64,000 nt of DNA from Acidimicrobiia bacterium. Its GTDB lineage: Bacteria; Actinomycetota; Acidimicrobiia; Spongiisociales; Spongiisociaceae. Shown piece after piece: positions 25,944 through 34,919 of this stretch. Position numbers and translations under genes: made by a program. The notes beneath the pieces were generated by a model, which did not search any database, was not told the origin of the DNA, and saw nothing but the letters and a program-made list of their open reading frames with translations. Each line of letters starts with the position of its first letter. The first letter of the stretch is position 1. The stretch lies in NCBI GenBank assembly GCA_011523635.1, contig WTGI01000088.1, positions 1 through 64,000 of the forward strand. Reading direction: 5' to 3'.

Positions 25944-26774
25944 GTGGACCGATGGATCGCTGAGATGATCCCGGCCTGGCACCCCCACTTCGACGTGTGG
26001 GCCTTCGTGTTCGTGGTCGGCTTCGGGTACGTCTACACCATCCGCCGTATCGGACCCTATCTGGAGGTCGACGGACCGCTCGTCACGCGGCGCCAGGTCG
26101 CCCTCTTCGCCGCGGGGCTGGCATCGCTGTGGGTGGTGTCGGACTGGCCGTTCCACGACATCGCCGAACAGCGCCTGTTCCTGTTCCACATGATCGAACA
26201 CATGACCCTGGCCCTGGTGTCGGCCCCGTTGATGATCGCAGGTACACCGGCCTGGATGCTCCGCCGGATCTTCACCAACCCACGCTTCTTCCCCGTACTG
26301 CGCCCGCTCACCCGGCCGCTCGCCGCCTTCTTCGTGTTCAACGGCATCCTGGTCGGCATCCACTGGCCGGAGATCGTGAACCTGATGGTCACCTCCGGTA
26401 TCTACCACTTCGCGATTCACGCCCTGCTGATGGCGGCGGCCGTCGTGATGTGGATCCCGGTGCTGAGCCCGGTGCCGGAACTGAAGCGGCTCACTCCTCC
26501 GCTACGCATGCTGTACCTGTTCGCCCACTCGTTGCTGCCCACCATCCCGGCCTCGTTCCTGACATTCGGAAAGGAACCTCTCTACCGCTTCTACGCCGAG
26601 GCGCCTCGCCTGTGGGGTATCGACGCCATCACCGACCAGACCCTGGCCGGGCTGGTGATGAAGCTCGGCGGCGGAGCCATCCTCTGGGGCGTCCTGGTGG
26701 TGATCTGGTTCCGGTGGTATGCCTACGAGCAGCGCTGGGAGGCACTGGAACGGGAACTGCGCAAGGGATCATGA
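25944..26774 (+). CDS. ctaG: CtaG-type cytochrome c oxidase assembly protein (caa3_CtaG family)
   Basis: The 276-residue multi-pass membrane protein matches the caa3-type CtaG family needed for oxidase maturation. It has about seven hydrophobic segments and characteristic paired histidines: FHMIEHMTLALVSAPLM, GIYHFAIHALLM and WPFHDIAEQRLFLFH, candidate copper ligands. Start GTG at 25944. It follows the oxidase operon after a hairpin and overlaps the next lipoprotein gene (ATGA). Confidence 0.9.
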   Translation: MDRWIAEMIPAWHPHFDVWAFVFVVGFGYVYTIRRIGPYLEVDGPLVTRRQVALFAAGLASLWVVSDWPFHDIAEQRLFLFHMIEHMTLALVSAPLMIAGTPAWMLRRIFTNPRFFPVLRPLTRPLAAFFVFNGILVGIHWPEIVNLMVTSGIYHFAIHALLMAAAVVMWIPVLSPVPELKRLTPPLRMLYLFAHSLLPTIPASFLTFGKEPLYRFYAEAPRLWGIDAITDQTLAGLVMKLGGGAILWGVLVVIWFRWYAYEQRWEALERELRKGS

Positions 26775-27469
26775 GATACGCTCCGGCGCTGGCGGGCGTG
26801 CTCCTGGTCATCGCAGCTTGCGGTGACTCCGGCAACGGACCTTCCGTCGAGACCGTCGAGGGGGTGGTCGTCGAGGTCAACGGCGACCTGGAAGGAATCG
26901 ATTCGTTCGTGCTGCGAACCGACGACGGCGAGGTCCTGGAGATCGTTCCGGCGCCCGATGGCGACTTCCGCTTCCCACTCGCTCACCTGTACGACCATCT
27001 GCGGACATCGGAACCCCTGTCGGTCGGATTGGACCGGTCGGTGGATCCGCCCCTGGCGATCTCCATGAGGGACGCCGACAGCTCAGCCTGGCACGCCGGC
27101 GAATCCCATCCGGACACCACGACCGGAACAACGGCTCCGACGACCACCACGGTGGCGACGATCGCCTCCACCACCACGAAGGTTCCGCCGACCTCCGAGG
27201 CCGATCCGCCCGGAGTGGTGATCGATCTGACGATCACGGACGGCTCGGTGGAGGGGGGAGTTCGGCGCGAGGATGCGCGAGTCGGTCAATGGGTGACGCT
27301 CCGGGTGAGCGGGAACGCGTCGGACGAGGTGCACATCCATGGCTACGACCTCTACATCGAACTGATCGAGGGCCAGGGTCGACTGACCTTCGAGGCATCG
27401 ATCCCCGGTGTCTTCGAGGTGGAGTTGGAACGGACCCACACCCTGATCCTCCAGCTGGAAGTATCTTGA
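26771..27469 (+). CDS. Lipoprotein with C-terminal cupredoxin-like domain
   Basis: The 232-residue protein has a lipoprotein signal (LAGVLLVIAAC), an N-terminal domain of about 90 residues (VEGVVVEVNGDLEGIDSF), a Thr-rich spacer and a C-terminal domain. The last resembles a cupredoxin fold: GQWVTLRVSGNASDEVHIHGYD, then FEVELERTHTLILQLEV. Two histidines sit in VHIHGYD; a full type 1 copper site is not evident. Overlaps with the genes on both sides (ATGA and TTGA) suggest it works with CtaG and the following membrane protein, perhaps in copper delivery. Function is inferred from context only. Confidence 0.78.
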   Translation: MRYAPALAGVLLVIAACGDSGNGPSVETVEGVVVEVNGDLEGIDSFVLRTDDGEVLEIVPAPDGDFRFPLAHLYDHLRTSEPLSVGLDRSVDPPLAISMRDADSSAWHAGESHPDTTTGTTAPTTTTVATIASTTTKVPPTSEADPPGVVIDLTITDGSVEGGVRREDARVGQWVTLRVSGNASDEVHIHGYDLYIELIEGQGRLTFEASIPGVFEVELERTHTLILQLEVS

Positions 27470-28830
27470 CCCGCCTCGCAGCCTGGCCCGTCGCGGCTGT
27501 GCTGCTGCTGGCTTTGGCGGTACCCGCCCACGCCCACGGACTGGGCGGCCGTCTCGACCTGCCGATCCCGATCTGGCAGTTTGCCTGGGCGGCCGCGTTC
27601 GCGGTCCTGGTCTCGTTTGCCGTGCTGGGACGCTACTGGACCCACGCCCGCCTGGCGCCCGCCTCTCTCGGTGTCCCCCTCCCGCCCGGACTCGAGTCGG
27701 TAGCGCGAGCTCTCCTGCCGGTCACGCGCTTGATCGGGGTGGCGGTGCTGGCAGTGACCATCCACGCCGCTCTTCGGGGCAATCCTGATACAGCCTCCAA
27801 CCTGGCGCCCTACGTCGCCTTCGTGCTCGTATGGGTGGGTGTCGCAGTGGCGTCCGCCTTCGTAGGTGACCTGTGGGCCACCGTCAACCCCTTGGCAACC
27901 CTGACCTATCTAGCCAGGCGGGTTCGCCGTCCGGTTCGTCCCGGCATCGAGCCTGAGCCGGCCCAGGACGGTGAATCGATCGCCCTCCTCGGAATCGTGG
28001 TGTTCCTCTGGATGGAGCTGGCTTTCCACCAGGGTGCGGCGCCACGGACGATCGGCGCCTATCTGGTGCTCTACACGGTCGCGTTGGTGGCGGGCGCGAT
28101 GAACAACGGACCGGCCTGGGTCCGGCAAGCTGACGGTTTCTCCGTCCTGTTCCGCACGGTCAGCGCCCTGGCGCCCCTGCACAAGGACGCCGGCGGAACA
28201 TTGCGGCTCCGGTACCCCGTGACCGGGCTCGCAGGAATGAGCATGGGCCCGGGCACCGTGCGGCTGGTTCTGGTCGTCATAGGCGCCACCACGTTCGACG
28301 GCTTCTCGCGGAGTTCCTTGTGGCTCGACATCATCTCCAACCGATCGGGGTGGGAACTGACGGCCGTGAACTCCGGCGGGTTGGTATTCGGGATCGGCGC
28401 GGTCATGGCACTGTATCGAGTGGCCATCGCGGCCATGGCGCGGATAACCGGCGAGCCCGAGTACGAGTTGGGAGACCTCTTCGGGCCGTCACTGGTCCCG
28501 ATCATGGTGGCCTACACCGTGGCCCACTATTTCAGCTTCCTGGTCTTCGAGGGGCAGAACCTGATCAGGCTGGCCTCGGATCCGTACGGGCTCGGATGGA
28601 ACCTGTTCGGTACGGCTGGGTGGCAAGTCGACTACACGATCCTGTCGACCGGAGCCATCGCATGGACCCAGACAACTGCCATCGCCATCGGTCACATGGT
28701 GGCGGTGCTGGTGGCCCATGATCGGGCGCTGGAGAGATTCCCCCCGGAGATGGCGGTCCGGTCCCAGTATCCGATGCTGGCGGCGATGATCGCCTTCACC
28801 ATCGGGGGCTTGGTACTGCTGCTCGGTTGA
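27466..28830 (+). CDS. Multi-pass membrane protein of oxidase cluster, unrecognised
   Basis: The 454-residue protein has an N-terminal signal-like helix ending AHAHGLGG, then about ten hydrophobic segments. His-rich motifs include FHQGAAPR and VAYTVAHYFSFLVFEGQN. The TTG at 27466 is chosen because it overlaps the upstream stop as TTGA and begins the hydrophobic leader; the open frame extends upstream without a signal. Its place directly after ctaG and a cupredoxin-like lipoprotein suggests a respiratory or metal-related membrane role. I do not recognise a characterised family with confidence. Confidence 0.8.
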   Translation: MTRLAAWPVAAVLLLALAVPAHAHGLGGRLDLPIPIWQFAWAAAFAVLVSFAVLGRYWTHARLAPASLGVPLPPGLESVARALLPVTRLIGVAVLAVTIHAALRGNPDTASNLAPYVAFVLVWVGVAVASAFVGDLWATVNPLATLTYLARRVRRPVRPGIEPEPAQDGESIALLGIVVFLWMELAFHQGAAPRTIGAYLVLYTVALVAGAMNNGPAWVRQADGFSVLFRTVSALAPLHKDAGGTLRLRYPVTGLAGMSMGPGTVRLVLVVIGATTFDGFSRSSLWLDIISNRSGWELTAVNSGGLVFGIGAVMALYRVAIAAMARITGEPEYELGDLFGPSLVPIMVAYTVAHYFSFLVFEGQNLIRLASDPYGLGWNLFGTAGWQVDYTILSTGAIAWTQTTAIAIGHMVAVLVAHDRALERFPPEMAVRSQYPMLAAMIAFTIGGLVLLLG

Positions 28831-28858
28831 CGGAGCCCGCGCCCCGCATCAAGGATCG

Positions 28859-30049
28859 TTAACGGTTCGCCGGATCCGTGATGACGTACTCCAGAGCATG
28901 CCCGGCGGGCTCTCCGGCTCCTCCCTCGTCGCCCTCGCCCGACACCGCCGCCGCGATCAACGCCAGCATGGTCAGCACTACCCCGACACCGGCCGCCGCC
29001 ACCAAGAACTCTGCCTTGGTGACCCGCAGGTTGGGCCGCGATGACATCAGCGCCGCGAAACCGATCGTTCCGACGGAGACCAGTATTGCGATCAGCGGGG
29101 CGAACCCTGAGTAGCGAAGCAGCAAGGACCCGAAGGCAACCACTATCACCGCGATGACCAGCGTCGCGAGCACCGGCATGGCCAACCCATCCGTGAGACG
29201 CTTGCGGACCGCGCGGGCCTCCTCGGCCTCGGTACCGGCCAGGGCGGCCGGTTGCGCCATGGCCTGGCCGAGCCCGCCGATCAGCGCCCCCAGCACCGTC
29301 CAGCCCAACCAGGTCCACATGATCGATAGGGGGCTGACGGCAAGGAGTTGGGTCCCCGACAAGGATGCCTCACCGGTGGCAAACAGGACGCCTCCGAACG
29401 CGGCGCCCACCACCAGACCCAGGAAACCCCCCGAGAACACCGAACCGACCCAACCGGTCTCGGTATCGAAGGCCGGTGACCTGAAACGCCCCATCCCCCG
29501 CGAGGCCAGGTTGATGATGGCACCCGCCACCGTCCAGACCACGGCTGTGGCAGCCACGTAGGTCCAGGTGACCTCGCCGGCCGGGGCGCCCGCCGCCGTG
29601 GTCTGCGAGAGTCGGGTCAGCATCAGCGGCGCCATCGCCGCGAACGACACCAGACCGAGGACCGCGCCGAAGCCGGCTCCCACCTTGGCGCCCAGACGAA
29701 CCCGATCCGCCAGCGGCGCCGGGTCGACCGGTTCAATCTCTTCCTCGTCCTCGACGACCTCGACCACCGCAACGGCTACCGGCTCGAGCGCATGCTGCGG
29801 CACCTCGTGAGGGGTCGGATCTGCCGGCGCCGGTACCGGCGCCGGAGGAGCTTCGGTTTCTGCCAAGACCGGATCGGATGCCGGGGGTGGAGCCGCAGGG
29901 GCCAAGACCGCCCCGCCGGACCAGGCGCTCAGCACCTCATCGACCGTTATCCCCTGTGCCGCTGCGCGAGCCTCTGCCGATCGCTCCACCAGATGGTCGG
30001 GAGCGCCTCCCAGTATCTCGCCGATAGCAGCCACGCGTGAATCGGACAT
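28859..30049 (-). CDS. Multi-pass membrane protein with N-terminal helical segment, unrecognised
   Basis: The 396-residue protein has a soluble N-terminus (RVAAIGEILGGAPDHLVERSAEARAAAQGITVDEVL, a small helical module), a Pro/Ala-rich spacer, and about eight membrane helices arranged as similar repeated blocks (for example GSVFSGGFLGLVVGAAFGGVLF and GWTVLGALIGGLGQAM). Gly-rich helix pairs recall glycine-zipper membrane proteins. It is convergent with the oxidase cluster. Function is unknown. Confidence 0.75.
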   Translation of the reverse strand: MSDSRVAAIGEILGGAPDHLVERSAEARAAAQGITVDEVLSAWSGGAVLAPAAPPPASDPVLAETEAPPAPVPAPADPTPHEVPQHALEPVAVAVVEVVEDEEEIEPVDPAPLADRVRLGAKVGAGFGAVLGLVSFAAMAPLMLTRLSQTTAAGAPAGEVTWTYVAATAVVWTVAGAIINLASRGMGRFRSPAFDTETGWVGSVFSGGFLGLVVGAAFGGVLFATGEASLSGTQLLAVSPLSIMWTWLGWTVLGALIGGLGQAMAQPAALAGTEAEEARAVRKRLTDGLAMPVLATLVIAVIVVAFGSLLLRYSGFAPLIAILVSVGTIGFAALMSSRPNLRVTKAEFLVAAAGVGVVLTMLALIAAAVSGEGDEGGAGEPAGHALEYVITDPANR

Positions 30050-30059
30050 CGGCGGGATG

Positions 30060-30257
30060 TTAGTGGTCTATGGGTGGGCGGGACCCGCCGGTGGCCGGCT
30101 GGCGATCCGGTGGCGCGGATTGGCTTTCGCCCTGGCGCCGCGCCCTGGCCCGTCTCTCGGCCCACATGATCAGGACTATCCCCGCCAGGGCAATCGAAAA
30201 ACCCAGAACGGTGTCGTAGGGGTGGTGGGCCAGCAAGGTCACGAGGGACACGATCAC
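30060..30257 (-). CDS. Small single-helix membrane protein, hypothetical
   Basis: The 65-residue frame starts GTG and has two hydrophobic stretches (MIVSLVTLLAHH and TVLGFSIALAGIVLIMWAE) followed by a basic segment RRARARRQ and a polar tail, as in small membrane proteins with a cytoplasmic C-terminus. It ends 10 bp before the next gene on the same strand. No family is recognised. It may be expressed with the 28859-30049 gene. Confidence 0.45.
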   Translation of the reverse strand: MIVSLVTLLAHHPYDTVLGFSIALAGIVLIMWAERRARARRQGESQSAPPDRQPATGGSRPPIDH

Positions 30258-30321
30258 ACACTCTCGAGTCGATCTCCGGTGGGCCTGAGGGGTCGCACGC
30301 GGCCCCGGTCAGCTCCCCGTC

Positions 30322-30397
30322 CTGGCGGTCTGTCTGCGCAACAGCCCGGCGTGCTCCGGCGGCCACACCAAACCGCCCCTCCGTAGACACACCGCTA
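30322..30397. repeat. Family A inverted-repeat element, copy 3 (short form)
   Basis: This 76-bp element has both ends: CTGGCGGTCTGTCTGCG on the left and the complement of CTAGCGGTGTGTCTACG on the right. The interior AACAGCCCGGCGTGCTCCGG matches the other copies. It looks like an internally deleted version of the 171-bp element at 33400-33570, and lies just upstream of the lipoprotein gene at 30448. Confidence 0.75.
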
Positions 30398-30447
30398 GCG
30401 TAGAATACCCCGACGGCGCTAACCACACGGCGAGGACAGCAAGACCC

Positions 30448-31086
30448 ATGAGAGCACACTCGAGGAGCGCGATCCTTGTACTGGTCGGGGCCATGCTGCT
30501 GACCGCCTGCGGTGGGGGCGATCCCGACATCACCGTCTACCGGGACACGGAGAACCGCTCGCTCTTCGAGTTGCCCAAGGATTGGAACCTCTACCGGGCC
30601 GACGAGTTGTCCCAGATCGCCCCGGTGCCGTTCGTGCCGGACCTCGGAGGGTACCGGCCGATCAGCTTCGTGGCGTTCGACGGCGCGGCGGGACGCGACC
30701 TGAACAACCTGTCACTCGATGCGGCGAGCTCCCCGTTCCCGGTGGGCGCTCAGATAATCCGCCAGATCAGCCCTGAGGAGAAGGACCTGCTCTCACGCCG
30801 CTTGATGGCGGTCTCGGCCTATGACATCACCGACCCGGGCCAGGGGGTGGAGATCGACACGTGGGACTTCACGTTCGGAAGGGACTTCGAGGGCATCGCC
30901 GCCACGGTAGGGCTGACCGCTCAAGACGGCCAGAGCCAGGGACTCGTCTACGTGCTGGCGGTCACCAACCCGGAAGCCACCGAGTTGTACTCGATGGCGG
31001 CGGGCTGCTCCCTGGAATGCTTCGCCCGGGAGGGTGACCAGATCGTGGCGGCAGTCGAGTCGTGGATTGTGAACACCCGGCGATAA
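30448..31086 (+). CDS. Small lipoprotein, unrecognised
   Basis: The 212-residue protein has a lipoprotein signal (SAILVLVGAMLLTAC) and a single alpha/beta domain that includes the cysteine pair GCSLECF near the C-terminus. It lies 10 bp upstream of the FtsH-like protease gene on the same strand. It is thus probably cotranscribed and possibly an extracytoplasmic partner or substrate presenter; this is inference. No family recognised. Confidence 0.75.
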   Translation: MRAHSRSAILVLVGAMLLTACGGGDPDITVYRDTENRSLFELPKDWNLYRADELSQIAPVPFVPDLGGYRPISFVAFDGAAGRDLNNLSLDAASSPFPVGAQIIRQISPEEKDLLSRRLMAVSAYDITDPGQGVEIDTWDFTFGRDFEGIAATVGLTAQDGQSQGLVYVLAVTNPEATELYSMAAGCSLECFAREGDQIVAAVESWIVNTRR

Positions 31087-31096
31087 GGAAGCCAGC

Positions 31097-33403
31097 ATGA
31101 AGACAGACGTCCGCAGGCGCTCCCCGACGTGGGACCGGATGAAGTTCGTGGTGCTGATCCTGTTCTTCCTCGGAATCCTGATCAGCGCCAAGGTCACCGC
31201 CCCGTTCACCACCTTCGGCCAAGCGCTCCAGGACACTTGGAACGAGACATTCGGTCGGGTGCTGATGATCGCCCTGCCGCTCGAAATCCTCCGCCAGATC
31301 CACTACTTCGTGTCCGAGAAATGGGGTAGATACAACCGGTTCTGGGCGCAAGGGTTCTTCGGGGGGATGGAACGCCAGGCCCATCGGCGCTTCAAGCCAT
31401 GGACCCGATTCCGTCTGGGCCGCTACGTCCGGATCCTGATCTTCCTGCTGATCCTGGGCTCGGTGGTGGACTACTTCGTGGCCGACGTGAACGGACCGAT
31501 CGAGGCAGTGATCCAACTCCCCCGCATCCTGGCCCGCAACCTGCAGCAGTTCATCATGTTCCTGTTCTATCCCCTCTTCCTGATCATGCAATTCGCCGCC
31601 CTCTTCTGGTTCCTGTCCCGAGGGGGCGTCGACACGATCATGCCGGAGGAGATAGAGACCAGGTACTCCGATGTCTGGGGTCAGGACCATGTGCTCGAGT
31701 TGGTCCGGGAGAACGTCGGGTTCCTCGAGAGACCGGATGAGATCGAAGCCAAGGGTGGCTATGTACCCGGCGGAATCCTGCTGTGGGGTCCCCCGGGAAC
31801 GGGGAAAACCCTCATCGCCGAGGCCACCTCGGGTGAGGTCGGCCTCCCCTTCGTCTTCGTCGATCCCGGCGCCTTCCAAGCCATGTTCATGGGGGTCGGC
31901 ATCCTGAAGGTCAAGGGTCTGTTCCGGAAGCTCCGCAAGCTGGCCCTGCGCCATGGGGGCGTGGTGGTCTTCTTCGACGAGGCCGACGCCCTCGGTAACC
32001 GGGGCGCCCTCGCTCAGGGAGGAGGACCGCCACAGCCCGCCACGCCGCTCAACGCCGGGATGGGTTGCAACGCTTCCGCTTACCTGAGCCCGCAGTCCCT
32101 CAGCATCATCGAAGGGGACGGGGCCCGGACGAGCCCGGCTTCCGGCGAACCGGAAGAGCTTCCCGGAACTTGGATCAACCGAGTGATGATGATGGGCGGC
32201 GGAGGCGGCGGTATGGGTACCCTCCAAGCCCTCCTGACCGAGATATCCGGGCTGAAGAAGCCCCGCGGGATCACCAACAAGGCCCGCAAGATGCTCGGCA
32301 TGAAGCCCAAGCCTCCACCCAAGTACCGCATCTTCATCATGATGGCCACCAACCTGCCCAGCGTGCTCGACCAGGCCCTGCTGCGGCCCGGACGGATCGA
32401 CCGCATCTACAAAGTCGGATTCCCGACTAAGGAGGGCCGTGCTCGCACGTTCGAGGGCTATCTGGCCAAGGTCAGCCACAACATCAGTGACGAACAGGTC
32501 GATGAGCTCGCTGCCAAGACTCCGTACTACTCCGGCGCCAAGATCAAGGATCTGGTCAATGAGGCGCTCATCCTGGCCCAGCGGGGTGACCGCGACATCA
32601 TCGAGTGGGATGACATCTGGAAGGCCAAGACCCTCAAGGAGATGGGCCCGGCCGAAGGCTTCGAGTACGTGGAGCGGGAGGAGTTCGCCGTCGCCATCCA
32701 CGAGTCCAGCCACGCGGTAGCCGCCCACCTTCTCAAGTCCCACGCCAACGTCGATGTCGCCACCATCGAGCGCCGGGGTGATGTCGGCGGCTTCGTCTCA
32801 TACATCTCCCTCGAGGACCGGTTCGTCCAATGGAAGACCGAGCTGGAGGTGGACATAAAGGTGTCGCTGGCCAGCCTTGCCGGAGAGCGCATGTTCTTCG
32901 AGGGCGACAACTCGATGGGGGTAGGGGGCGATCTCCGGAACGCCACCACTATCGAGAGCCGCATGATCGGGGTCTGGGGAATGGGCGACAATATCGCTTC
33001 AAGCGCCGGTATGCCCCGCCATGCACTCGACCAGCCGCCCGACCCGAGCGGCGAGATAGCCAAGACCATGGCCTCCCAGGTGGAGCGGAGGCTTCAGCGG
33101 CTCTACGACGAGGTCTACGAGATGCTCGAAGAGCACAAGGCGGCGGTGTTCAACGTGGCAGTCCGGCTCCAGGAGAAGAAGACCATCTCGGGTGACGAAG
33201 TTGCCGAGATCATCGGCCTCGAAGCAGGGGTGATAACCAAGGAGAATCCCGTCGGGTTCGCGGCGGTAAGCGTGGAGGATCATCGCTCCGCCCTCGGTCT
33301 GACCGCTCCGGAGGACGTGGAAGGCAACGGAGGCCTCCCGGTCACAGCCCCGGCGCCCGAGGCCGTTGGCGCTGAGAAACCGAGTAGCCCGGGGACCGAC
33401 TAG
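31097..33403 (+). CDS. Divergent FtsH-like membrane AAA+ metalloprotease
   Basis: The 768-residue protein has three or four N-terminal membrane helices (about 15-35, 50-70, 108-128, 150-175) instead of the usual two flanking a small outside domain. The AAA+ domain has Walker A GPPGTGKT (231-238), pore loop MFMGVG, Walker B VVVFFDEADAL, and RPGRIDRI (arginine fingers). The zinc protease domain has HESSH (535-539) and the third-ligand region GVGGDLRNAT. Between Walker B and sensor 1 there are about 80 extra residues, Gly/Met-rich (MMMGGGGGGM) and Pro/Lys-rich. Membrane protein quality control is likely. Its TAG stop is inside a family A repeat. Confidence 0.9.
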   Translation: MKTDVRRRSPTWDRMKFVVLILFFLGILISAKVTAPFTTFGQALQDTWNETFGRVLMIALPLEILRQIHYFVSEKWGRYNRFWAQGFFGGMERQAHRRFKPWTRFRLGRYVRILIFLLILGSVVDYFVADVNGPIEAVIQLPRILARNLQQFIMFLFYPLFLIMQFAALFWFLSRGGVDTIMPEEIETRYSDVWGQDHVLELVRENVGFLERPDEIEAKGGYVPGGILLWGPPGTGKTLIAEATSGEVGLPFVFVDPGAFQAMFMGVGILKVKGLFRKLRKLALRHGGVVVFFDEADALGNRGALAQGGGPPQPATPLNAGMGCNASAYLSPQSLSIIEGDGARTSPASGEPEELPGTWINRVMMMGGGGGGMGTLQALLTEISGLKKPRGITNKARKMLGMKPKPPPKYRIFIMMATNLPSVLDQALLRPGRIDRIYKVGFPTKEGRARTFEGYLAKVSHNISDEQVDELAAKTPYYSGAKIKDLVNEALILAQRGDRDIIEWDDIWKAKTLKEMGPAEGFEYVEREEFAVAIHESSHAVAAHLLKSHANVDVATIERRGDVGGFVSYISLEDRFVQWKTELEVDIKVSLASLAGERMFFEGDNSMGVGGDLRNATTIESRMIGVWGMGDNIASSAGMPRHALDQPPDPSGEIAKTMASQVERRLQRLYDEVYEMLEEHKAAVFNVAVRLQEKKTISGDEVAEIIGLEAGVITKENPVGFAAVSVEDHRSALGLTAPEDVEGNGGLPVTAPAPEAVGAEKPSSPGTD

Positions 33404-33570
33404 TGGTCTGTCTGTGTAATGGCGGTGTGGTATGGCGTCGGCAGCGGTGTTCCTCGCAAGGCCCGCTGACGAAGGCGTACCCGCAGCGGTACGTTGAGGA
33501 AGCGGAACGCAGCGACGGGACACCGATGGCAGCCAGAACACACCTGGCTGTTGCGGAGACAGACCACTAG
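33400..33570. repeat. Family A inverted-repeat element, copy 4 (complete)
   Basis: This 171-bp element has perfect 14-bp terminal inverted repeats: CTAGTGGTCTGTCT at 33400-33413 and AGACAGACCACTAG at 33557-33570. It fills the whole gap between two convergent genes, and each terminal CTAG provides the TAG stop codon of the gene entering it. It has no coding capacity. Related copies are at 3883, 10342 and 30322. The palindromic ends could also act as a two-way terminator. Confidence 0.85.
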
Positions 33571-34919
33571 CCCAGGTTCATGCCTTCGACGGGCACGTGC
33601 CGGCATCCCCGGGAAATCAGGCGGGTGAGTTCGGGGCGGTTCACGTCAACCAGAAATACCTCGCCGTCGCGCACCTCCACGATGTGCTCTCCGTCCCCTA
33701 CCGGAAACGCCGCACGCAGGCTGAAGGCCTCCTCAGCCGTATACGACCTGAGCAGGGTGTGCTCGCCGGTGCCCAACGACCACAGGACTATCTGCGGAAC
33801 CTCGATATCGACCAGGTAGATGAGCGAGTCTTCGTCGTACCAGCCGGTCACGCCGTCGGTGGGGAAGAACTGATCGATGCCGGGAGGACCCACCGTCCCC
33901 TCGCCCTCCTCATCCACCAGGTAGTAGTTGAACAGCTCCGATCCGCCACCCTCCACGTCATGCTCGACGAGCGCAACCAGCGCACGATCTCCGGAGGGGC
34001 TCCGGTAGGCATCGGTGGCCGCCAGCGTATTCCCGGCATCCGACAGACCCAGGGGGCGGATCCACTCCACCGTCGCCTTTACGGGATCGACCCCGTGGAC
34101 CGCCGCGGCGGTATCTCCGGGCCCGGCCTCCGCCTCACCGGCTATGAGCAACAACCCTCCCACCGATCCGACCACCTCGTCGAATCCGGAGGCCACCACC
34201 TCGAGGGGGCCTACCGGCGTCTCGTAGACGACCGGCCCGGGATCGATGGCGATCGGCTCCTCGTCACCCACCCGAACAAGGGAGAGAGGCTCCTCGGCTG
34301 CCACGGTGTAGATATCGGAGCCCAACTCCGCCATATGCTCGGCGGGGATCCCCGGATAGGGTGTCCAGACCGCGCCCAGGGGCACGTACCGGTAGATCCC
34401 GCCGTCCACGATCACCGGGCGGGCCAGTTGGTCGTCGATGACCGCATCGGGAAGGCTCGCCGGCCGGACAGCCTCCAGCCTGGTCTCGGTGATGACGCCG
34501 AGGATGGCCCGTCCCGCCTGGCCGGGAACCGGAGAGAGGGCAATCGAAACGCTGAACGGGGCCCCGACCCGAGTTCCTTCCACAACCAGTCGCTCCCCTA
34601 CCCGCCGACCCTCGAGCACCTGGAGAAGAATCTCCCGGGAGCTGACCGTCACGCCATCGACCGAGGTCATGATGTCGCCCGGCCGCAGCGCACCGGAGGC
34701 ACCCGTACCGTCCACCACGTCCAGCACCCGCACGCCGCTTCCAACCGCCAGCAGGCAACCGCCACCGAGCGGGAACATCTTGTCCACATCCGCCGGGTTG
34801 ACGAGGTCAGGAACGACTTCGGCGGGGACATCGACCGGTGGAAGCTCCGGCGAACGCTGGGAGCAGCCCGAGACCGCCAAGGCCAGTGCGATGACCGGGA
34901 CGGCTACACGGAGACGCAT
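33567..34919 (-). CDS. PDZ-domain lipoprotein
   Basis: The 450-residue protein has a lipoprotein signal (VPVIALALAVSGC) and an N-terminal PDZ-like domain (about 60-140; GSGVRVLDVVDGTGASGALRPGDIMTSVDGVTV). The rest is beta-rich and could form a propeller (repeated segments such as DEDSLIYLVDIEVPQIVLWSLGTGEHTLL). The ATG at 34919 follows directly on the ferredoxin-like gene stop (TGATG). The C-terminal codons and stop overlap a family A repeat, so the natural C-terminus may have been altered by insertion. Third gene of the selD operon; role unknown. Confidence 0.78.
   Translation of the reverse strand: MRLRVAVPVIALALAVSGCSQRSPELPPVDVPAEVVPDLVNPADVDKMFPLGGGCLLAVGSGVRVLDVVDGTGASGALRPGDIMTSVDGVTVSSREILLQVLEGRRVGERLVVEGTRVGAPFSVSIALSPVPGQAGRAILGVITETRLEAVRPASLPDAVIDDQLARPVIVDGGIYRYVPLGAVWTPYPGIPAEHMAELGSDIYTVAAEEPLSLVRVGDEEPIAIDPGPVVYETPVGPLEVVASGFDEVVGSVGGLLLIAGEAEAGPGDTAAAVHGVDPVKATVEWIRPLGLSDAGNTLAATDAYRSPSGDRALVALVEHDVEGGGSELFNYYLVDEEGEGTVGPPGIDQFFPTDGVTGWYDEDSLIYLVDIEVPQIVLWSLGTGEHTLLRSYTAEEAFSLRAAFPVGDGEHIVEVRDGEVFLVDVNRPELTRLISRGCRHVPVEGMNLG

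Noticed and set aside
33400-33570. Intact insertion sequence
   Set aside because: The element is only 171 bp and has no open frame for a transposase; it can only be a non-autonomous or structural repeat.
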